DNA of 64,000 nt from CAG-390 sp964384555 (GCA_964384555.1 CAYLLA010000001.1:186001-250000); one strand, 5' to 3'. Positions 16,993-25,794 are shown, counted from the stretch's first letter. The notes: generated by a model not told the origin, from the sequence alone. Numbers and translations are program-made.

Positions 16993-18102
16993 ATGTCAAC
17001 ACAATACGATCCGAATGATTATTCTCCCATCCTGCAGGAATTTGCGGGCTATAAGCTTGTAATACAAGGGCGCTCGCCGCGCACCGTTAATGAATACATG
17101 CTGGATCTTAGGACTTTTTTTCGCTTTTTGATATCAAAAAGGCAGGGGGCTGTGCCGCCGCCGGATAGTGAGGAGTTCAGATCCATCGATATAAAAAATG
17201 TAGATCTCGAGTTTTTGCGCAGTGTAAAGTCTACCGAAATATACGATTTTTTGTTTTACATCACCCGCGAGCGGCAAAACGGAGCCGCCGCACGCGCGCG
17301 CAAGCTTGTTGCGATAAAGGGACTTTATAAATATCTTACATCAAAGCGACAGCTGATCGATATTGACCCCACCATTGCCATAGATGCGCCGAATAAGCGC
17401 AAAGCACTGCCTAAATACCTCACGCTTGATGAATCAAGACTTTTGCTGGATACCGTACTCGGCGATGTAGGATCAAGCCAGCGCGTGCGCGATTTTGCGA
17501 TCATTACGATCTTTTTAAACTGCGGCATACGTCTCTCTGAGCTGTGCGGGATGAACATTTCCGATGTTGACAGATATCTGCGCTCGGCAAGGATAGTCGG
17601 TAAGGGCAATAAAGAACGTATAATTTATTTCAACGAGGCCACCAAGGCCGCACTTGCGGATCATATGGCTGAGCGCACGAGCGGAAAAATTAAGCCCCAA
17701 ACGCCGGCAGATGCCGCGGCGCTCTTTATAAGCCGCCTCGGGCGCAGGATGGGGCCAAAAGCGGTGGAGAACATGGTGGATAAATATCTTGATATGTCGG
17801 GGCTCGGCTCGGCAAACTATTCCGTCCATAAGCTGCGGCACACGGCGGCAACGCTCATGTACCGTGAGGGCGGGGTGGATGTAAGAGTGCTCAAAGAGAT
17901 ACTCGGCCACGAGCAGCTTAACACCACGCAGATATACACGCATGTTGTGGACAGTGACGTTGAACGCGCGATGGGCCAAAATCCGCTCGGCGGTGAGGTA
18001 CGGCGCGCAGTGGGAGTCGGGCGCACCGCAGCCGATAATGCCACGAGCGATGATGATCGAAGCGACGCTCCCCAAACAGAGAATAAATCAACCGATAAAT
18101 AA
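16993..18102 (+). CDS. tyrosine recombinase (XerC/XerD-like)
   Basis: Residues 10-115 form the SAM-like core-binding domain (LVIQGRSPRTVNEYMLDLRTF). Residues 140-325 form the catalytic domain with all active residues: Arg180 (CGIRLSEL), Lys204 or Lys207 (GKGNKER), His279-x-x-Arg282 (HKLRHTAAT), His306 (LGHEQ) and nucleophile Tyr315 (TQIYTHV). Length 369 is longer than XerC/D (about 300) owing to a polar 40-residue C-terminal tail. Chromosomal resolution is the likely role if it is the only Xer, but no dif site or mobile element is visible nearby, so an orphan recombinase is also possible. Confidence 0.88.
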   Translation: MSTQYDPNDYSPILQEFAGYKLVIQGRSPRTVNEYMLDLRTFFRFLISKRQGAVPPPDSEEFRSIDIKNVDLEFLRSVKSTEIYDFLFYITRERQNGAAARARKLVAIKGLYKYLTSKRQLIDIDPTIAIDAPNKRKALPKYLTLDESRLLLDTVLGDVGSSQRVRDFAIITIFLNCGIRLSELCGMNISDVDRYLRSARIVGKGNKERIIYFNEATKAALADHMAERTSGKIKPQTPADAAALFISRLGRRMGPKAVENMVDKYLDMSGLGSANYSVHKLRHTAATLMYREGGVDVRVLKEILGHEQLNTTQIYTHVVDSDVERAMGQNPLGGEVRRAVGVGRTAADNATSDDDRSDAPQTENKSTDK

Positions 18103-18140
18103 AAAAGATAAAGATAAAAAACAAAGGTAAATAAACAAAA

Positions 18141-19751
18141 ATGGATCTTAAAAACTTTTCTCTCATATATCCCGGTGAGGAATCAAAGGAGCGCCATCTT
18201 CGCTCGGAGGATCGACCCGATATCAGCCCTTATGTAGTGGGGGAGCTGGGACTCGGCGATATCCTGGAGCTTAAAAACGGCTCGCTTTCCGACTTTTTTA
18301 CCTCCGACCCGGAAGTGATAGCATACCGTAACGAGACCTTTTCGGATCTGCTTGATAACCCCGAGCTTATCGATACGCTGAACTCTGTAATGCCGATACT
18401 GGGGGATATACTGGAGCTTCGCCGACTTGAATCGGACAACGGAGACACGACCGATTATCTTGCCAGCATAACCGAGATAGAGCTTTATATATCAAGCGTT
18501 GATACCCTCAATGACGGACTTAACGCCTTATCCGATAAGCTGCGCAGCCGCGCATTCCGCACGCTTTGCGACCGTATAAACGAGCTTGCGGAGAGCGACT
18601 ACTACAGCGAGCTTAACGAAAAGCTCTGCGAGCTTACAAAGCGCGTAAGAGAGATAAAAAGCGTTACTGTCGGCGTGAATCTTGATGCTCAACTGCGCCC
18701 GCGCGAGGCGGGAGTGCTTTCCATCAACCCGGAGCAGTTCCGCTCGGGCGATGTGATAGAAAAAATACTGCGCCTTAATTTTCGCGATGATGAGTATACC
18801 TGCATTGCAAAGCTCGTGCCGTTTAATAAAAATCAAACCGAAAACCAAAAGACCGCACTCTCCATCGCCTTTAATACCGCCATCAACGATGTTTACAGCT
18901 CCTCGCTCAGGTCATGGAAGAAGATCGTCCAGCAATATGTTTTGGAAAACACAGATTTCCTTTTGGATCTGATGCCTGAGATAGAGTTTTTGGTAAAGGG
19001 AACAAGGATGCTTGCACGCCTGCGCGCCAAGGGCTGTCCGCTCTGCCTGCCGACAATTGCGCCGGCCGATGAACGCGCATACAGAGCGTGGGGGCTATAC
19101 AACCCCGCCGTTGCCTTGAAGATAGAGGGGGATGTAGTTCCAAACGATCTTATATTTGACGATAATGCAACGATATATGTTCTTTCCGGCCCTAACCGAG
19201 GAGGTAAATCCGTCATCACCTGCGCACTCGGTATATCGCAGGCCATGCTGCAGCTTGGTATGTTCTTCCCGGCTCAAAGTGCGGTGGTATCGCCTGTTGA
19301 TGGGATCTTCACTCATTTCCCCACCGGTGCGGATGATACGATAGACAAGGGCAGACTCGGCGAGGAATGCGCAAGGCTTGACTCGATAATAGATTCGGTC
19401 AGCAGTCGCTCATTGGTGCTTTTGGATGAATCGCTCTCCTCAACAGGTGCGTTTGAGGCATCCTACATCGCGGCCGAGGTGCTTGCCGGCTTCTCGCTTA
19501 TCGGTTGCCGCGTGCTCTTTTCCACTCACCTTCATGAGCTTGCGGGCATGATAGATGATATAAACGACCGCACGCGCCCGAACGGAGCGAAGATCGATAC
19601 CCTTGTTGCGGGCATTGAGGAGGGTCAGCGCTCATTTAAGATAACCAGAGCAAAGCCTGACGGCAAGAGCTACGCACGCGATATTGCCGAAAAATACGGC
19701 CTATCCTTTGATTCTATCGAAAAAAAAGTAAAGGGCCGATCAAAAAAATAA
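18141..19751 (+). CDS. MutS-family ATPase lacking the mismatch-recognition domain
   Basis: 536 residues. The C-terminal half is the MutS ATPase: LSGPNRGGKSVIT (Walker A, residues 349-360), then LVLLDESLSSTGAFEA (Walker B and ABC-type signature region), then VLFSTHLHEL. The N-terminal half (residues 1-330) is helical, corresponding to the clamp/lever domains; there is no N-terminal mismatch-binding domain (no Phe-x-Glu) and no C-terminal Smr endonuclease domain as in MutS2. Such short MutS-like proteins are common in Clostridia, and their role in repair or recombination is unproven. It begins 38 nt after the recombinase gene, so the two are likely co-transcribed. Confidence 0.85.
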   Translation: MDLKNFSLIYPGEESKERHLRSEDRPDISPYVVGELGLGDILELKNGSLSDFFTSDPEVIAYRNETFSDLLDNPELIDTLNSVMPILGDILELRRLESDNGDTTDYLASITEIELYISSVDTLNDGLNALSDKLRSRAFRTLCDRINELAESDYYSELNEKLCELTKRVREIKSVTVGVNLDAQLRPREAGVLSINPEQFRSGDVIEKILRLNFRDDEYTCIAKLVPFNKNQTENQKTALSIAFNTAINDVYSSSLRSWKKIVQQYVLENTDFLLDLMPEIEFLVKGTRMLARLRAKGCPLCLPTIAPADERAYRAWGLYNPAVALKIEGDVVPNDLIFDDNATIYVLSGPNRGGKSVITCALGISQAMLQLGMFFPAQSAVVSPVDGIFTHFPTGADDTIDKGRLGEECARLDSIIDSVSSRSLVLLDESLSSTGAFEASYIAAEVLAGFSLIGCRVLFSTHLHELAGMIDDINDRTRPNGAKIDTLVAGIEEGQRSFKITRAKPDGKSYARDIAEKYGLSFDSIEKKVKGRSKK

Positions 19752-19786
19752 ACAAAACGATTTTTTTAAAAACGAAGGTGGATAAA

Positions 19787-20263
19787 ATGGATAAGATTCT
19801 TACATTGCTTGAAAACGATGCAAAGCTTACTCCCGAACAGCTGGCAGTTATGCTTGGCAAGGAGACAGGCGATATAAAGGCCGCGATAGAGGGCTACGAG
19901 GCGGACGGCACGATACTCGGCTATCAGGCGCTCGTTGACTGGGATAAGACCGACCGCGAATACGTGACCGCGTTTATAGAGGTCAAGATAACCCCCATGC
20001 GCGATCTCGGCTTTGATAAGGCGGCGGAAAAGATATACAGCTACCCTGAGGTAAAGAGCGTTTATCTTATGTCCGGCGGCTTTGATCTTGCACTTATCAT
20101 CGAGGGTAAGACTATGCGTGAGGTGGCTTTCTTTGTGGCGCAAAAGCTGGCGCCCATTGAATATGTTATGTCGACAGCCACGCATTTCGTCCTTAAAAAA
20201 TACAAGGATAAGGGCGTTGTGTACGGCCTGCAGGAGCAGGACGAGAGAGGAAATTGCAACTAA
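19787..20263 (+). CDS. Lrp/AsnC-family transcriptional regulator
   Basis: About 158 residues: an N-terminal winged helix-turn-helix (ILTLLENDAKLTPEQLAVMLG) followed by the RAM/AsnC ligand domain (AFIEVKITPMRDLGFDKAAEKI, VYLMSGGFDLALIIEG). The ATG is chosen over an in-frame GTG nine bases upstream because the ribosome site GAAGGTGG overlaps the GTG. The stop codon overlaps the next gene's ATG (TAATG), so the regulator and aminotransferase are translationally coupled. This pairing, regulator of amino-acid metabolism plus aminotransferase, suggests it senses the amino acid handled by the enzyme. Confidence 0.9.
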   Translation: MDKILTLLENDAKLTPEQLAVMLGKETGDIKAAIEGYEADGTILGYQALVDWDKTDREYVTAFIEVKITPMRDLGFDKAAEKIYSYPEVKSVYLMSGGFDLALIIEGKTMREVAFFVAQKLAPIEYVMSTATHFVLKKYKDKGVVYGLQEQDERGNCN

Positions 20264-21435
20264 TGTTTGACTACGACAAATTACTCTCGCCGACTGTACG
20301 CTCCCTGAAAAAATCCGGAATACGTAAATTTTTTGACCTGCTTGAGGAGATGGATGATGTTGTATCACTCACCGTTGGTCAGCCCGACTTTGTTACCCCT
20401 TGGCATATCCGCGAGGCGGGAATACAAAGCCTTGAAAAAGGCAAAACATATTATACATCAAACGCTGGAACTATAGAGCTTCGCCGTGAGATAGCCGCAT
20501 ATCTTTCACGCCGCTTCGGGCTTGAATATGAGCCGCGCGGTGAGATGATAGTTACCGTTGGCGGCAGTGAAGCGATAGATATGACCATTCGCTCACTTGT
20601 TGAACCCGGGGATGAGGTCATAATTCCCGAGCCCTGCTTTGTGTGCTACGAGCCGTTGGTAAGAATGGCTGGCGGTGTGCCGGTTATAGTTGATACCTGC
20701 GCCGCCGATAAGTTTAAGCTCACGCCCGAAAAGCTTGCGGCGGCCATCACCCCGCGCACAAAGCTTTTGGTGCTTGCGTATCCCAACAATCCGACGGGAG
20801 CTGTCATGACGCGCGAGGATCTTGAGCGTATTGCCGAGGTCATAAGACCAACGAACATGGCGATACTTTCGGACGAGATATACGCTGAGCTGACCTTTGG
20901 CTTTAGGCATACATCCATCGCATCGATCCCCGGAATGCGCGAGCGCACGATACTGGCCTCCGGTTTTTCCAAAGCCTATGCCATGACAGGTTGGCGTTTG
21001 GGTTATGTGTGCGCACCGCAACCTATAGCGGATCAGATACTAAAGCTTCACCAGTATGCCATCATGTGCGCACCGACAACAAGTCAGTTGGCGGCCATTG
21101 AGGCTATGAAAAACGGGGATGCGGACATTGAATATATGGCAGAGCAGTATGATCAGCGGCGCAGATACATCCACCGCGGGCTTGCCGATATCGGTATCGA
21201 GTCCTTTGAACCGGAGGGAGCGTTTTATATCTATCCCGAGATAGGCAAATTCGGGCTTTCAAGCGATGAATTTTGTAACCGCCTGCTTTACGAGCATAAA
21301 TGCGCAATAGTTCCCGGCACGGCATTTGGCCGTTCCGGCGAGGGATTTGCCAGGATCTCCTATGCCTATTCCGTCAAGCATATCGATGAGGCGCTCTGCC
21401 GCATTGAGGCCTTTACAAAGGCACTGAAGAAATAA
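20263..21435 (+). CDS. PLP-dependent class I/II aminotransferase
   Basis: A fold-type I aminotransferase of about 390 residues. Visible: SLTVGQPDFVTPWHI, YTSNAGTIELRR, TVGGSEAIDM, YPNNPTGAVM (Asn contacting PLP), LSDEIYAEL (Asp), SGFSKAYAMTGWRLGY (Schiff-base Lys near residue 237) and the substrate Arg in the RISYAYS strand. It belongs to the aspartate/aromatic/alanine-type subgroup (PatA/AlaT-like); the preferred amino acid cannot be told. The ATG overlaps the Lrp stop, and GAGAGG lies upstream; a TTG at 20254 is a less likely start. Confidence 0.9.
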   Translation: MFDYDKLLSPTVRSLKKSGIRKFFDLLEEMDDVVSLTVGQPDFVTPWHIREAGIQSLEKGKTYYTSNAGTIELRREIAAYLSRRFGLEYEPRGEMIVTVGGSEAIDMTIRSLVEPGDEVIIPEPCFVCYEPLVRMAGGVPVIVDTCAADKFKLTPEKLAAAITPRTKLLVLAYPNNPTGAVMTREDLERIAEVIRPTNMAILSDEIYAELTFGFRHTSIASIPGMRERTILASGFSKAYAMTGWRLGYVCAPQPIADQILKLHQYAIMCAPTTSQLAAIEAMKNGDADIEYMAEQYDQRRRYIHRGLADIGIESFEPEGAFYIYPEIGKFGLSSDEFCNRLLYEHKCAIVPGTAFGRSGEGFARISYAYSVKHIDEALCRIEAFTKALKK

Positions 21436-21545
21436 GGTTGGGGTAAGCGCCGTCTTACCTATCTTACTTATTCTTATGTTCTAAAAAACTAAAAACACCT
21501 ATCAAGAAAAAACAGCCGCCCGAATGGCGGCGGAACGGATCTACT

Positions 21546-23078
21546 ATGGAAAATACCGATCGCAGTGAGCGCAAAAAAAGTGTGCTTGGGGCGATTGCCG
21601 CAAGCAAACTCAGCGAAATGCTGAAAAATATCGACATTAGCTCAATAAAAGAAGCCAATGGCGGATATAATGCTCGCGCGCGTATCACAGCTTTGTTTGA
21701 TATGGGCACATTTGCGGAGACAGGCGCATATATAGCCCGCAGTGACGTTGAGGATGAACCGGGTGCTGTCTTTTCATCCGTTATAACCGGCTACGGAGCG
21801 GTTGGGGGAAGACTTGTTTACGCCTTTGTGCAGGATAACGCCCGCATGCGCGGCGCGTTTGACAGTGTGGCGGCGGGCAAGATAGTGGAGCTTATCCGTC
21901 TTGCCATCCGCAACGGCGCACCAATAGTGGGAATATTTGATTCAAACGGCGCATCTGTTTATGAGGGCTCGCGCGTGCTTGCGGCATATGGCGAGGTCAT
22001 GCGGCAGTTTGAGGCCGCTCGCGGCATTTTGCCGACTGTTGCGCTTATCCCCGGGATATGCGGCGGTGGTATGGCAACGCTCGCCGCATCCTTTGACATA
22101 AAGCTGGCAGTGAGAGGTCAGGGCGAATTTTATGTTGTACCTCCGTTTATCGGGGTCGATGGGAAGCCGGCAGACGACCCGCTGGAGGATATCTGCGATA
22201 TAGTCGTGGATGACGAGGATGAGCTTTATCTGCGTACCCGCGCCCTGCTTTCGTATCTGCCGTCCAACTGCAACGAGGGCTCGCGTGTGTCCGACATGCC
22301 GGTGCTTGATCGCCCACTGCAGCCGGAGATCTTATATGCGTTGGGACAGGCCGCGCCAAAGGACGGTACAGGCGTGCCGAGCGGCAGACGTCTTATATCC
22401 GCGCTGTCTGATGATGATAATGTGATATTCCTTGGCGGCAACACACCGGAGCTTTCGGTGGGTCTGGCTTATATCGGCGGCGTTGTGTGCTGCCTTGCGG
22501 CAAATGAGCCGTCGGTCCGCGGCGGTGTTATCACCCACGCCGTCTGTCGGCGGCTTGCGCGTATAACCTGCTTTTGCGATAACTTTGGTATACCGTTGAT
22601 CACACTTGTTGACAGTGACGGTGCTGACAGGGAAGATCGCGATCCGGCGGCGTATGCCGAGGCACTGTCCGAGCTGTACCGCGCAATGATACTTTCCGAA
22701 AACGCAAAGATCAGCGTGATATTGGGGCATGCCTACGGTATCGGCTTTACGCTTATGGCATCACGGTCTGTGGGGGGAGATATCGCTTTGGCGCTCCCCG
22801 CGGCATGCATCAGCCCAATGTCACCCGAGGCATCTGTGGCATTTGTATGGAACGACCGCATCTGTGCCAATGACGTTACTGTGAGCCGCGAGGAGCTTGA
22901 GGCAAAGTGGCAAAGTGAGCTTGCATCCCCCGCCGATGCCGCCATGCGCGGGCAGATCGATGATATCATCGAGCCGCGGGAACTGCGTGCAAGGATAACC
23001 TCGGCAGTCATGATGTTGGCGGCAAAGTCGCGTGTGCGCCCGCGGCCGGCCGGCAGAGAGGGGCGCAGACAACGATGA
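21546..23078 (+). CDS. carboxyltransferase (PccB/MmdA-like) subunit of a decarboxylase-like cluster
   Basis: 510 residues with two crotonase-fold halves, as in the beta subunits of propionyl-CoA carboxylase or methylmalonyl-CoA decarboxylase. The N-terminal half has FDMGTFAETGAY, GYGAVGGRLVY, DSNGASVYEGSRVLAAYGEV and PGICGGGMATLAASFD (oxyanion glycines). The C-terminal half has FCDNFGIPLITLVDSDG, ILGHAYGIGFTLMAS and ALPAACISPMSPEASV. Compared with usual enzymes the PGF substrate loop after LVD is altered. It would transfer a carboxyl group between an acyl-CoA and biotin, but no biotin carrier or carboxylase is encoded in this cluster. Its stop overlaps the next ATG (ATGA). A CCGCC/GGCGG hairpin lies just before its ribosome site. 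Confidence 0.82.
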   Translation: MENTDRSERKKSVLGAIAASKLSEMLKNIDISSIKEANGGYNARARITALFDMGTFAETGAYIARSDVEDEPGAVFSSVITGYGAVGGRLVYAFVQDNARMRGAFDSVAAGKIVELIRLAIRNGAPIVGIFDSNGASVYEGSRVLAAYGEVMRQFEAARGILPTVALIPGICGGGMATLAASFDIKLAVRGQGEFYVVPPFIGVDGKPADDPLEDICDIVVDDEDELYLRTRALLSYLPSNCNEGSRVSDMPVLDRPLQPEILYALGQAAPKDGTGVPSGRRLISALSDDDNVIFLGGNTPELSVGLAYIGGVVCCLAANEPSVRGGVITHAVCRRLARITCFCDNFGIPLITLVDSDGADREDRDPAAYAEALSELYRAMILSENAKISVILGHAYGIGFTLMASRSVGGDIALALPAACISPMSPEASVAFVWNDRICANDVTVSREELEAKWQSELASPADAAMRGQIDDIIEPRELRARITSAVMMLAAKSRVRPRPAGREGRRQR

Positions 23079-23473
23079 ACGCGGGAATGGATCTGCGGCC
23101 TATCATTATTGCCGCTGTCGTTGCGGCGGTGGTCATAGCGGCCGCTGCTATATTACTTATCGTTTTAAATTCAAATAAAAAGAAAAAAGCCGAACGCGCC
23201 GCGGCGGAACGCCTTGAGGCCGAGCGGCGTTTGGCGGAAGCGGCGGCAGAAAAAGAAAGAGCACGCATCGCGGCGGAGCTTGAGCGCGAGCGGCAGGAGG
23301 CCATGCTCGCCGAGGCGTTAAGGCGAGCCGAGGAGGCTCGCATGGTCGCCGCCGTTACAGCGGCGGTTACGGCGTATATAAATGCCGAGTCGGATGCAGA
23401 GCAAAAAGCCGCACCGAAATTCAGAGTTGTTGCATTCAAGCGCTTCGGCGGCGCTCATCCGTGGAACAGATGA
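23075..23473 (+). CDS. OadG-like small membrane subunit
   Basis: 132 residues: a short lumenal N-terminus, one membrane helix (residues 9-32, IIIAAVVAAVVIAAAAILLI), then a long charged coiled-coil rich in Ala, Glu and Arg (35-88), and a C-terminal tail KFRVVAFKRFGGAHPWNR. This arrangement, including the R-x-x-GG...W end, is that of the gamma/delta (OadG/MmdD) subunits of sodium-translocating decarboxylases, which hold the soluble carboxyltransferase on the membrane. It overlaps the upstream gene by 4 nt, so it is co-translated. Confidence 0.75.
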   Translation: MNAGMDLRPIIIAAVVAAVVIAAAAILLIVLNSNKKKKAERAAAERLEAERRLAEAAAEKERARIAAELERERQEAMLAEALRRAEEARMVAAVTAAVTAYINAESDAEQKAAPKFRVVAFKRFGGAHPWNR

Positions 23474-23502
23474 CAGCAGCCCGGGCAGATACGGAGATAA
23501 AA

Positions 23503-23691
23503 ATGAGTGAGAATAATACAAAGAAAAGAAGATTTAAGGTAAAGGTAGAGGGGCAGGACTATATTGTTGAGGTCGAGGAACTGCCAGCGGAGGACGTGGG
23601 CGATAATGAGAACGCCCCCGGCACCGCTCCCACTGACCTGTCGCGGAACGCCGATAAGCCGTCAGTGACAGATGCGGGTCTGCAAAGATGA
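23503..23691 (+). CDS. biotin-carrier-like fragment lacking the biotinyl domain (62 aa)
   Basis: The N-terminus RRFKVKVEGQDYIVEVEEL matches the short beta-strand module that begins biotin carrier (gamma) subunits of sodium-pump decarboxylases. In those proteins a Pro/Ala linker and a biotinyl domain with an E-A-M-K-M motif follow. Here the linker (residues 23-62) ends in a stop codon and no biotin-attachment motif exists in any frame before the next gene. The stop overlaps the next start (ATGA), so it is an intact short gene rather than a fresh frameshift. GGAG precedes the ATG. Confidence 0.6.
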   Translation: MSENNTKKRRFKVKVEGQDYIVEVEELPAEDVGDNENAPGTAPTDLSRNADKPSVTDAGLQR

Positions 23692-24929
23692 AAGTCGCGC
23701 CAAACGCGCAAAAGCGTATCTGCGCCGTTGCCTCACCGAATATTTTGCGGGGACTTGGCCGAGAACAGCTTTGGGCGCTCCTCGGTGCGATCGATAGCGC
23801 AGGATTTTGGGCGGCAGAGCTTTGGGGAGCAGACAACTTCCTTGCCGAGTCGCTTACCGAGCGCACGGCCATCGATCCTTGGGAGCAACTGCGTGCGTTG
23901 CGTGAGGGTATTAAAAACACACGTCTGCGCCTTACTTTGCGCGGCCAATCGCTGCTTGGGTGTGGGATCTATGCCGATGATGTTGCGGAATATCTCGTGG
24001 CACGTGCGGCTGAGAACGGTATTGGCGCGATACGCGTTTATGATGCGCTAAATGACCCGCGCAATATCGAAACGGTAATGAGAGCCGCAAAAAAGTATGA
24101 TCTTGACCTTGAGTCGGCAATGGTCTACACTACGGGTCCTGCGGGCAGTGTTGCTTTTTATTCCGGCTATGCCTCACTCCTTGAGGGTGCGGGGGCGGAT
24201 CGGGTGTGCATCCTCGATCCGGAGCAAAAGCTTGACACCAAAACGCTCTGCGAGTTTACCTCGGCGGTCGGCGGCGCGATATCGATCCCTCTTGTGATCG
24301 GAGCGGGACACATGCAGTGCATCCCGCCGCGGGATATCCTTACCAACGATCATGTAGCGGGGTGTGATATTGATCTTTGCGGCATGCCTGATCCGATCGG
24401 GCATGAGTTGCTTGGCGGCGCATGGGACGAGATCAAAAAGGCGTTGCCGCTCACAAACAAAGCCGACCGCGCCGATGGGCGTTCTTCCATCCCGCCCGAA
24501 TATATCGAGTGCGCAAGGCGTGATGCGGGCTGGCCGACAATGGCCGCGCCGCTTGACGAGCTGATAATTGAGCGTGCTGCGGCACTTTACCGCAACGAGG
24601 ATGATGGTGTCGCGCCCGAGCTTTCGGCCGGCTATCGTGCGCTCGTCAGCGGGCTTTACGGTAGGCTGCCCATGCCTCCATCCCCCGATGTTATGTCGGC
24701 CTTGGGCGGCAATGCATCAATGGTGCTCACCCGTCCTGCGGATCTTTTAGAGCCGGAGATTGACACGCTGCGCACCGAGATCGCGCCGTATCTTGAGCAG
24801 GCGGAGGATATCCTCACCTATGCGATGGCAGGGGATGCCGCCGTTGTTTTTTTTGAACACCGCAAGTGCGAGAGGTATGGTCTTGACGAGCTTCATTCGG
24901 TACCGTCTCGCGGTGTACATATAATCTAA
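23688..24929 (+). CDS. OadA-like carboxyltransferase pseudoenzyme
   Basis: 413 residues clearly homologous to the alpha subunit of oxaloacetate decarboxylase/pyruvate carboxylase: FWAAELWGADNF, DPWEQLRALR, LRGQSLLGCGIYADDV, IRVYDALNDPRNIETV. Yet each catalytic landmark is gone. The N-terminal DTxLRDxHQS motif (metal Asp) is replaced by ICAVASPNILRG; the carboxylated Lys in CIKDMAG aligns with Leu in CILDPEQ; and the HLHSH metal ligands align with LVIGAGH. The C-terminal part (residues 250-400) keeps the conserved-domain helices. It therefore cannot work by the known zinc- and lysine-dependent mechanism and may be structural or have a new role. Confidence 0.78.
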   Translation: MKVAPNAQKRICAVASPNILRGLGREQLWALLGAIDSAGFWAAELWGADNFLAESLTERTAIDPWEQLRALREGIKNTRLRLTLRGQSLLGCGIYADDVAEYLVARAAENGIGAIRVYDALNDPRNIETVMRAAKKYDLDLESAMVYTTGPAGSVAFYSGYASLLEGAGADRVCILDPEQKLDTKTLCEFTSAVGGAISIPLVIGAGHMQCIPPRDILTNDHVAGCDIDLCGMPDPIGHELLGGAWDEIKKALPLTNKADRADGRSSIPPEYIECARRDAGWPTMAAPLDELIIERAAALYRNEDDGVAPELSAGYRALVSGLYGRLPMPPSPDVMSALGGNASMVLTRPADLLEPEIDTLRTEIAPYLEQAEDILTYAMAGDAAVVFFEHRKCERYGLDELHSVPSRGVHII

Positions 24930-24930
24930 A

Positions 24931-24973
24931 AAAGCCATCTGATGCGACGCGTGACGTTACATCAGATGGCTTT
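24931..24973 (-). terminator. terminator of deoC (possibly bidirectional)
   Basis: 14-bp perfect stem (AAAGCCATCTGATG / CATCAGATGGCTTT). On the minus strand it is followed by a run of six T; it lies 24 nt beyond the deoC stop and 2 nt after the end of the decarboxylase-like cluster. Confidence 0.9.
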
Positions 24974-24996
24974 GGGCTATGCGGCATATTACGGCA

Positions 24997-25668
24997 TTAT
25001 TTTGCGGCCGCCTCTGCCTCCTCTTTTTTGATCAGCTTTACAAGCGCGCTCGTTCCGAGCCGCTCGGCACCAAGGGCAATAAAGTCCTCGGCATCGGCAA
25101 AGGAGCGAATACCGCCAGCGGCCTTGATCTTAAGCCCTGTGGGAATATTCTCGGCAAAGAGTGCAATATCTTCGCGTGTTGCCCCACCGGTGGAAAAACC
25201 TGTTGAGGTCTTAATGTAATCCGCGCCCGCCGCGCCAACGATACGGCACATGCGGCGCTTTTGCTCGTCATCCAGCAGGCAGGTCTCAATTATGACCTTA
25301 AGGATATGGTCTCCGCAAGCGGCCTTTACCGCGCGGATCTCCTCCTCGACTGCATCAAATCTACCATCTGTCAGCCAGCCGAGGTTGATGACCATGTCTA
25401 TCTCATTTGCACCGTTGCGGATGGCATCCTCGGCCTCAAAGCATTTTGCGGCTGTGGTGTCATAGCCGAGCGGGAAGCCTATCACCGTGCATATGTTCAG
25501 CTGCCCCTCGGTGTAGTCGTGCGCAAATTTAACATATGATGCGGGAATGCACACCGATGCGGTGTGATATTTCAGCCCGTCATCGCATATCGCGCGTATC
25601 TCTGCCTCCGTTGCTTTTGGGGAGAGGAGCGTGTGGTCGGCATATTTTAAAATTTCGTATTTATCCAT
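24997..25668 (-). CDS. deoC: deoxyribose-phosphate aldolase
   Basis: Class I aldolase that splits 2-deoxyribose 5-phosphate into glyceraldehyde 3-phosphate and acetaldehyde in deoxynucleoside catabolism. 223 residues, normal length. Visible are ADHTLL, CTVIGFPLG, NEIDMVINLG (Asp91), LKVIIET (Lys124), the Schiff-base Lys153 (DYIKTSTGF) and the phosphate-binding GLKIKAAGGIR. The ATG follows GAAAGGAAA, and a promoter is present upstream. No other nucleoside genes (deoB, pdp, deoD) are adjacent. Confidence 0.95.
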   Translation of the reverse strand: MDKYEILKYADHTLLSPKATEAEIRAICDDGLKYHTASVCIPASYVKFAHDYTEGQLNICTVIGFPLGYDTTAAKCFEAEDAIRNGANEIDMVINLGWLTDGRFDAVEEEIRAVKAACGDHILKVIIETCLLDDEQKRRMCRIVGAAGADYIKTSTGFSTGGATREDIALFAENIPTGLKIKAAGGIRSFADAEDFIALGAERLGTSALVKLIKKEEAEAAAK

Positions 25669-25717
25669 TTCAGTTTCCTTTCATTATCCTTTTGTCGCTT
25701 GGGGAATTACTGTATAT

Positions 25718-25746
25718 ATGATATCACATTTGATGAAAAATATCAA
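25718..25746 (-). promoter_or_regulatory. sigma-A promoter of deoC
   Basis: Minus strand TTGATA (25746-25741) and extended -10 TGATATCAT (TATCAT 25723-25718), 17-bp spacer. Confidence 0.65.
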
Positions 25747-25765
25747 GTAAAAAATACTAAAACCG

Positions 25766-25794
25766 TTGAAATTGATGCAAACATCTGCTATAAT
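25766..25794 (+). promoter_or_regulatory. sigma-A promoter of the PHP-domain gene
   Basis: TTGAAA and TATAAT with a 17-bp spacer, 20 bp from the divergent deoC -35 box. Confidence 0.75.

Noticed and set aside
16993..18102. Integrase of a prophage or integrative element
   Set aside because: No phage, conjugation or attachment-site repeats around; the neighbours are housekeeping genes.
21546..24929. Functional oxaloacetate or methylmalonyl-CoA decarboxylase
   Set aside because: No biotin-attachment motif, no OadB membrane subunit and no catalytic Lys/His/Asp in the OadA-like subunit.
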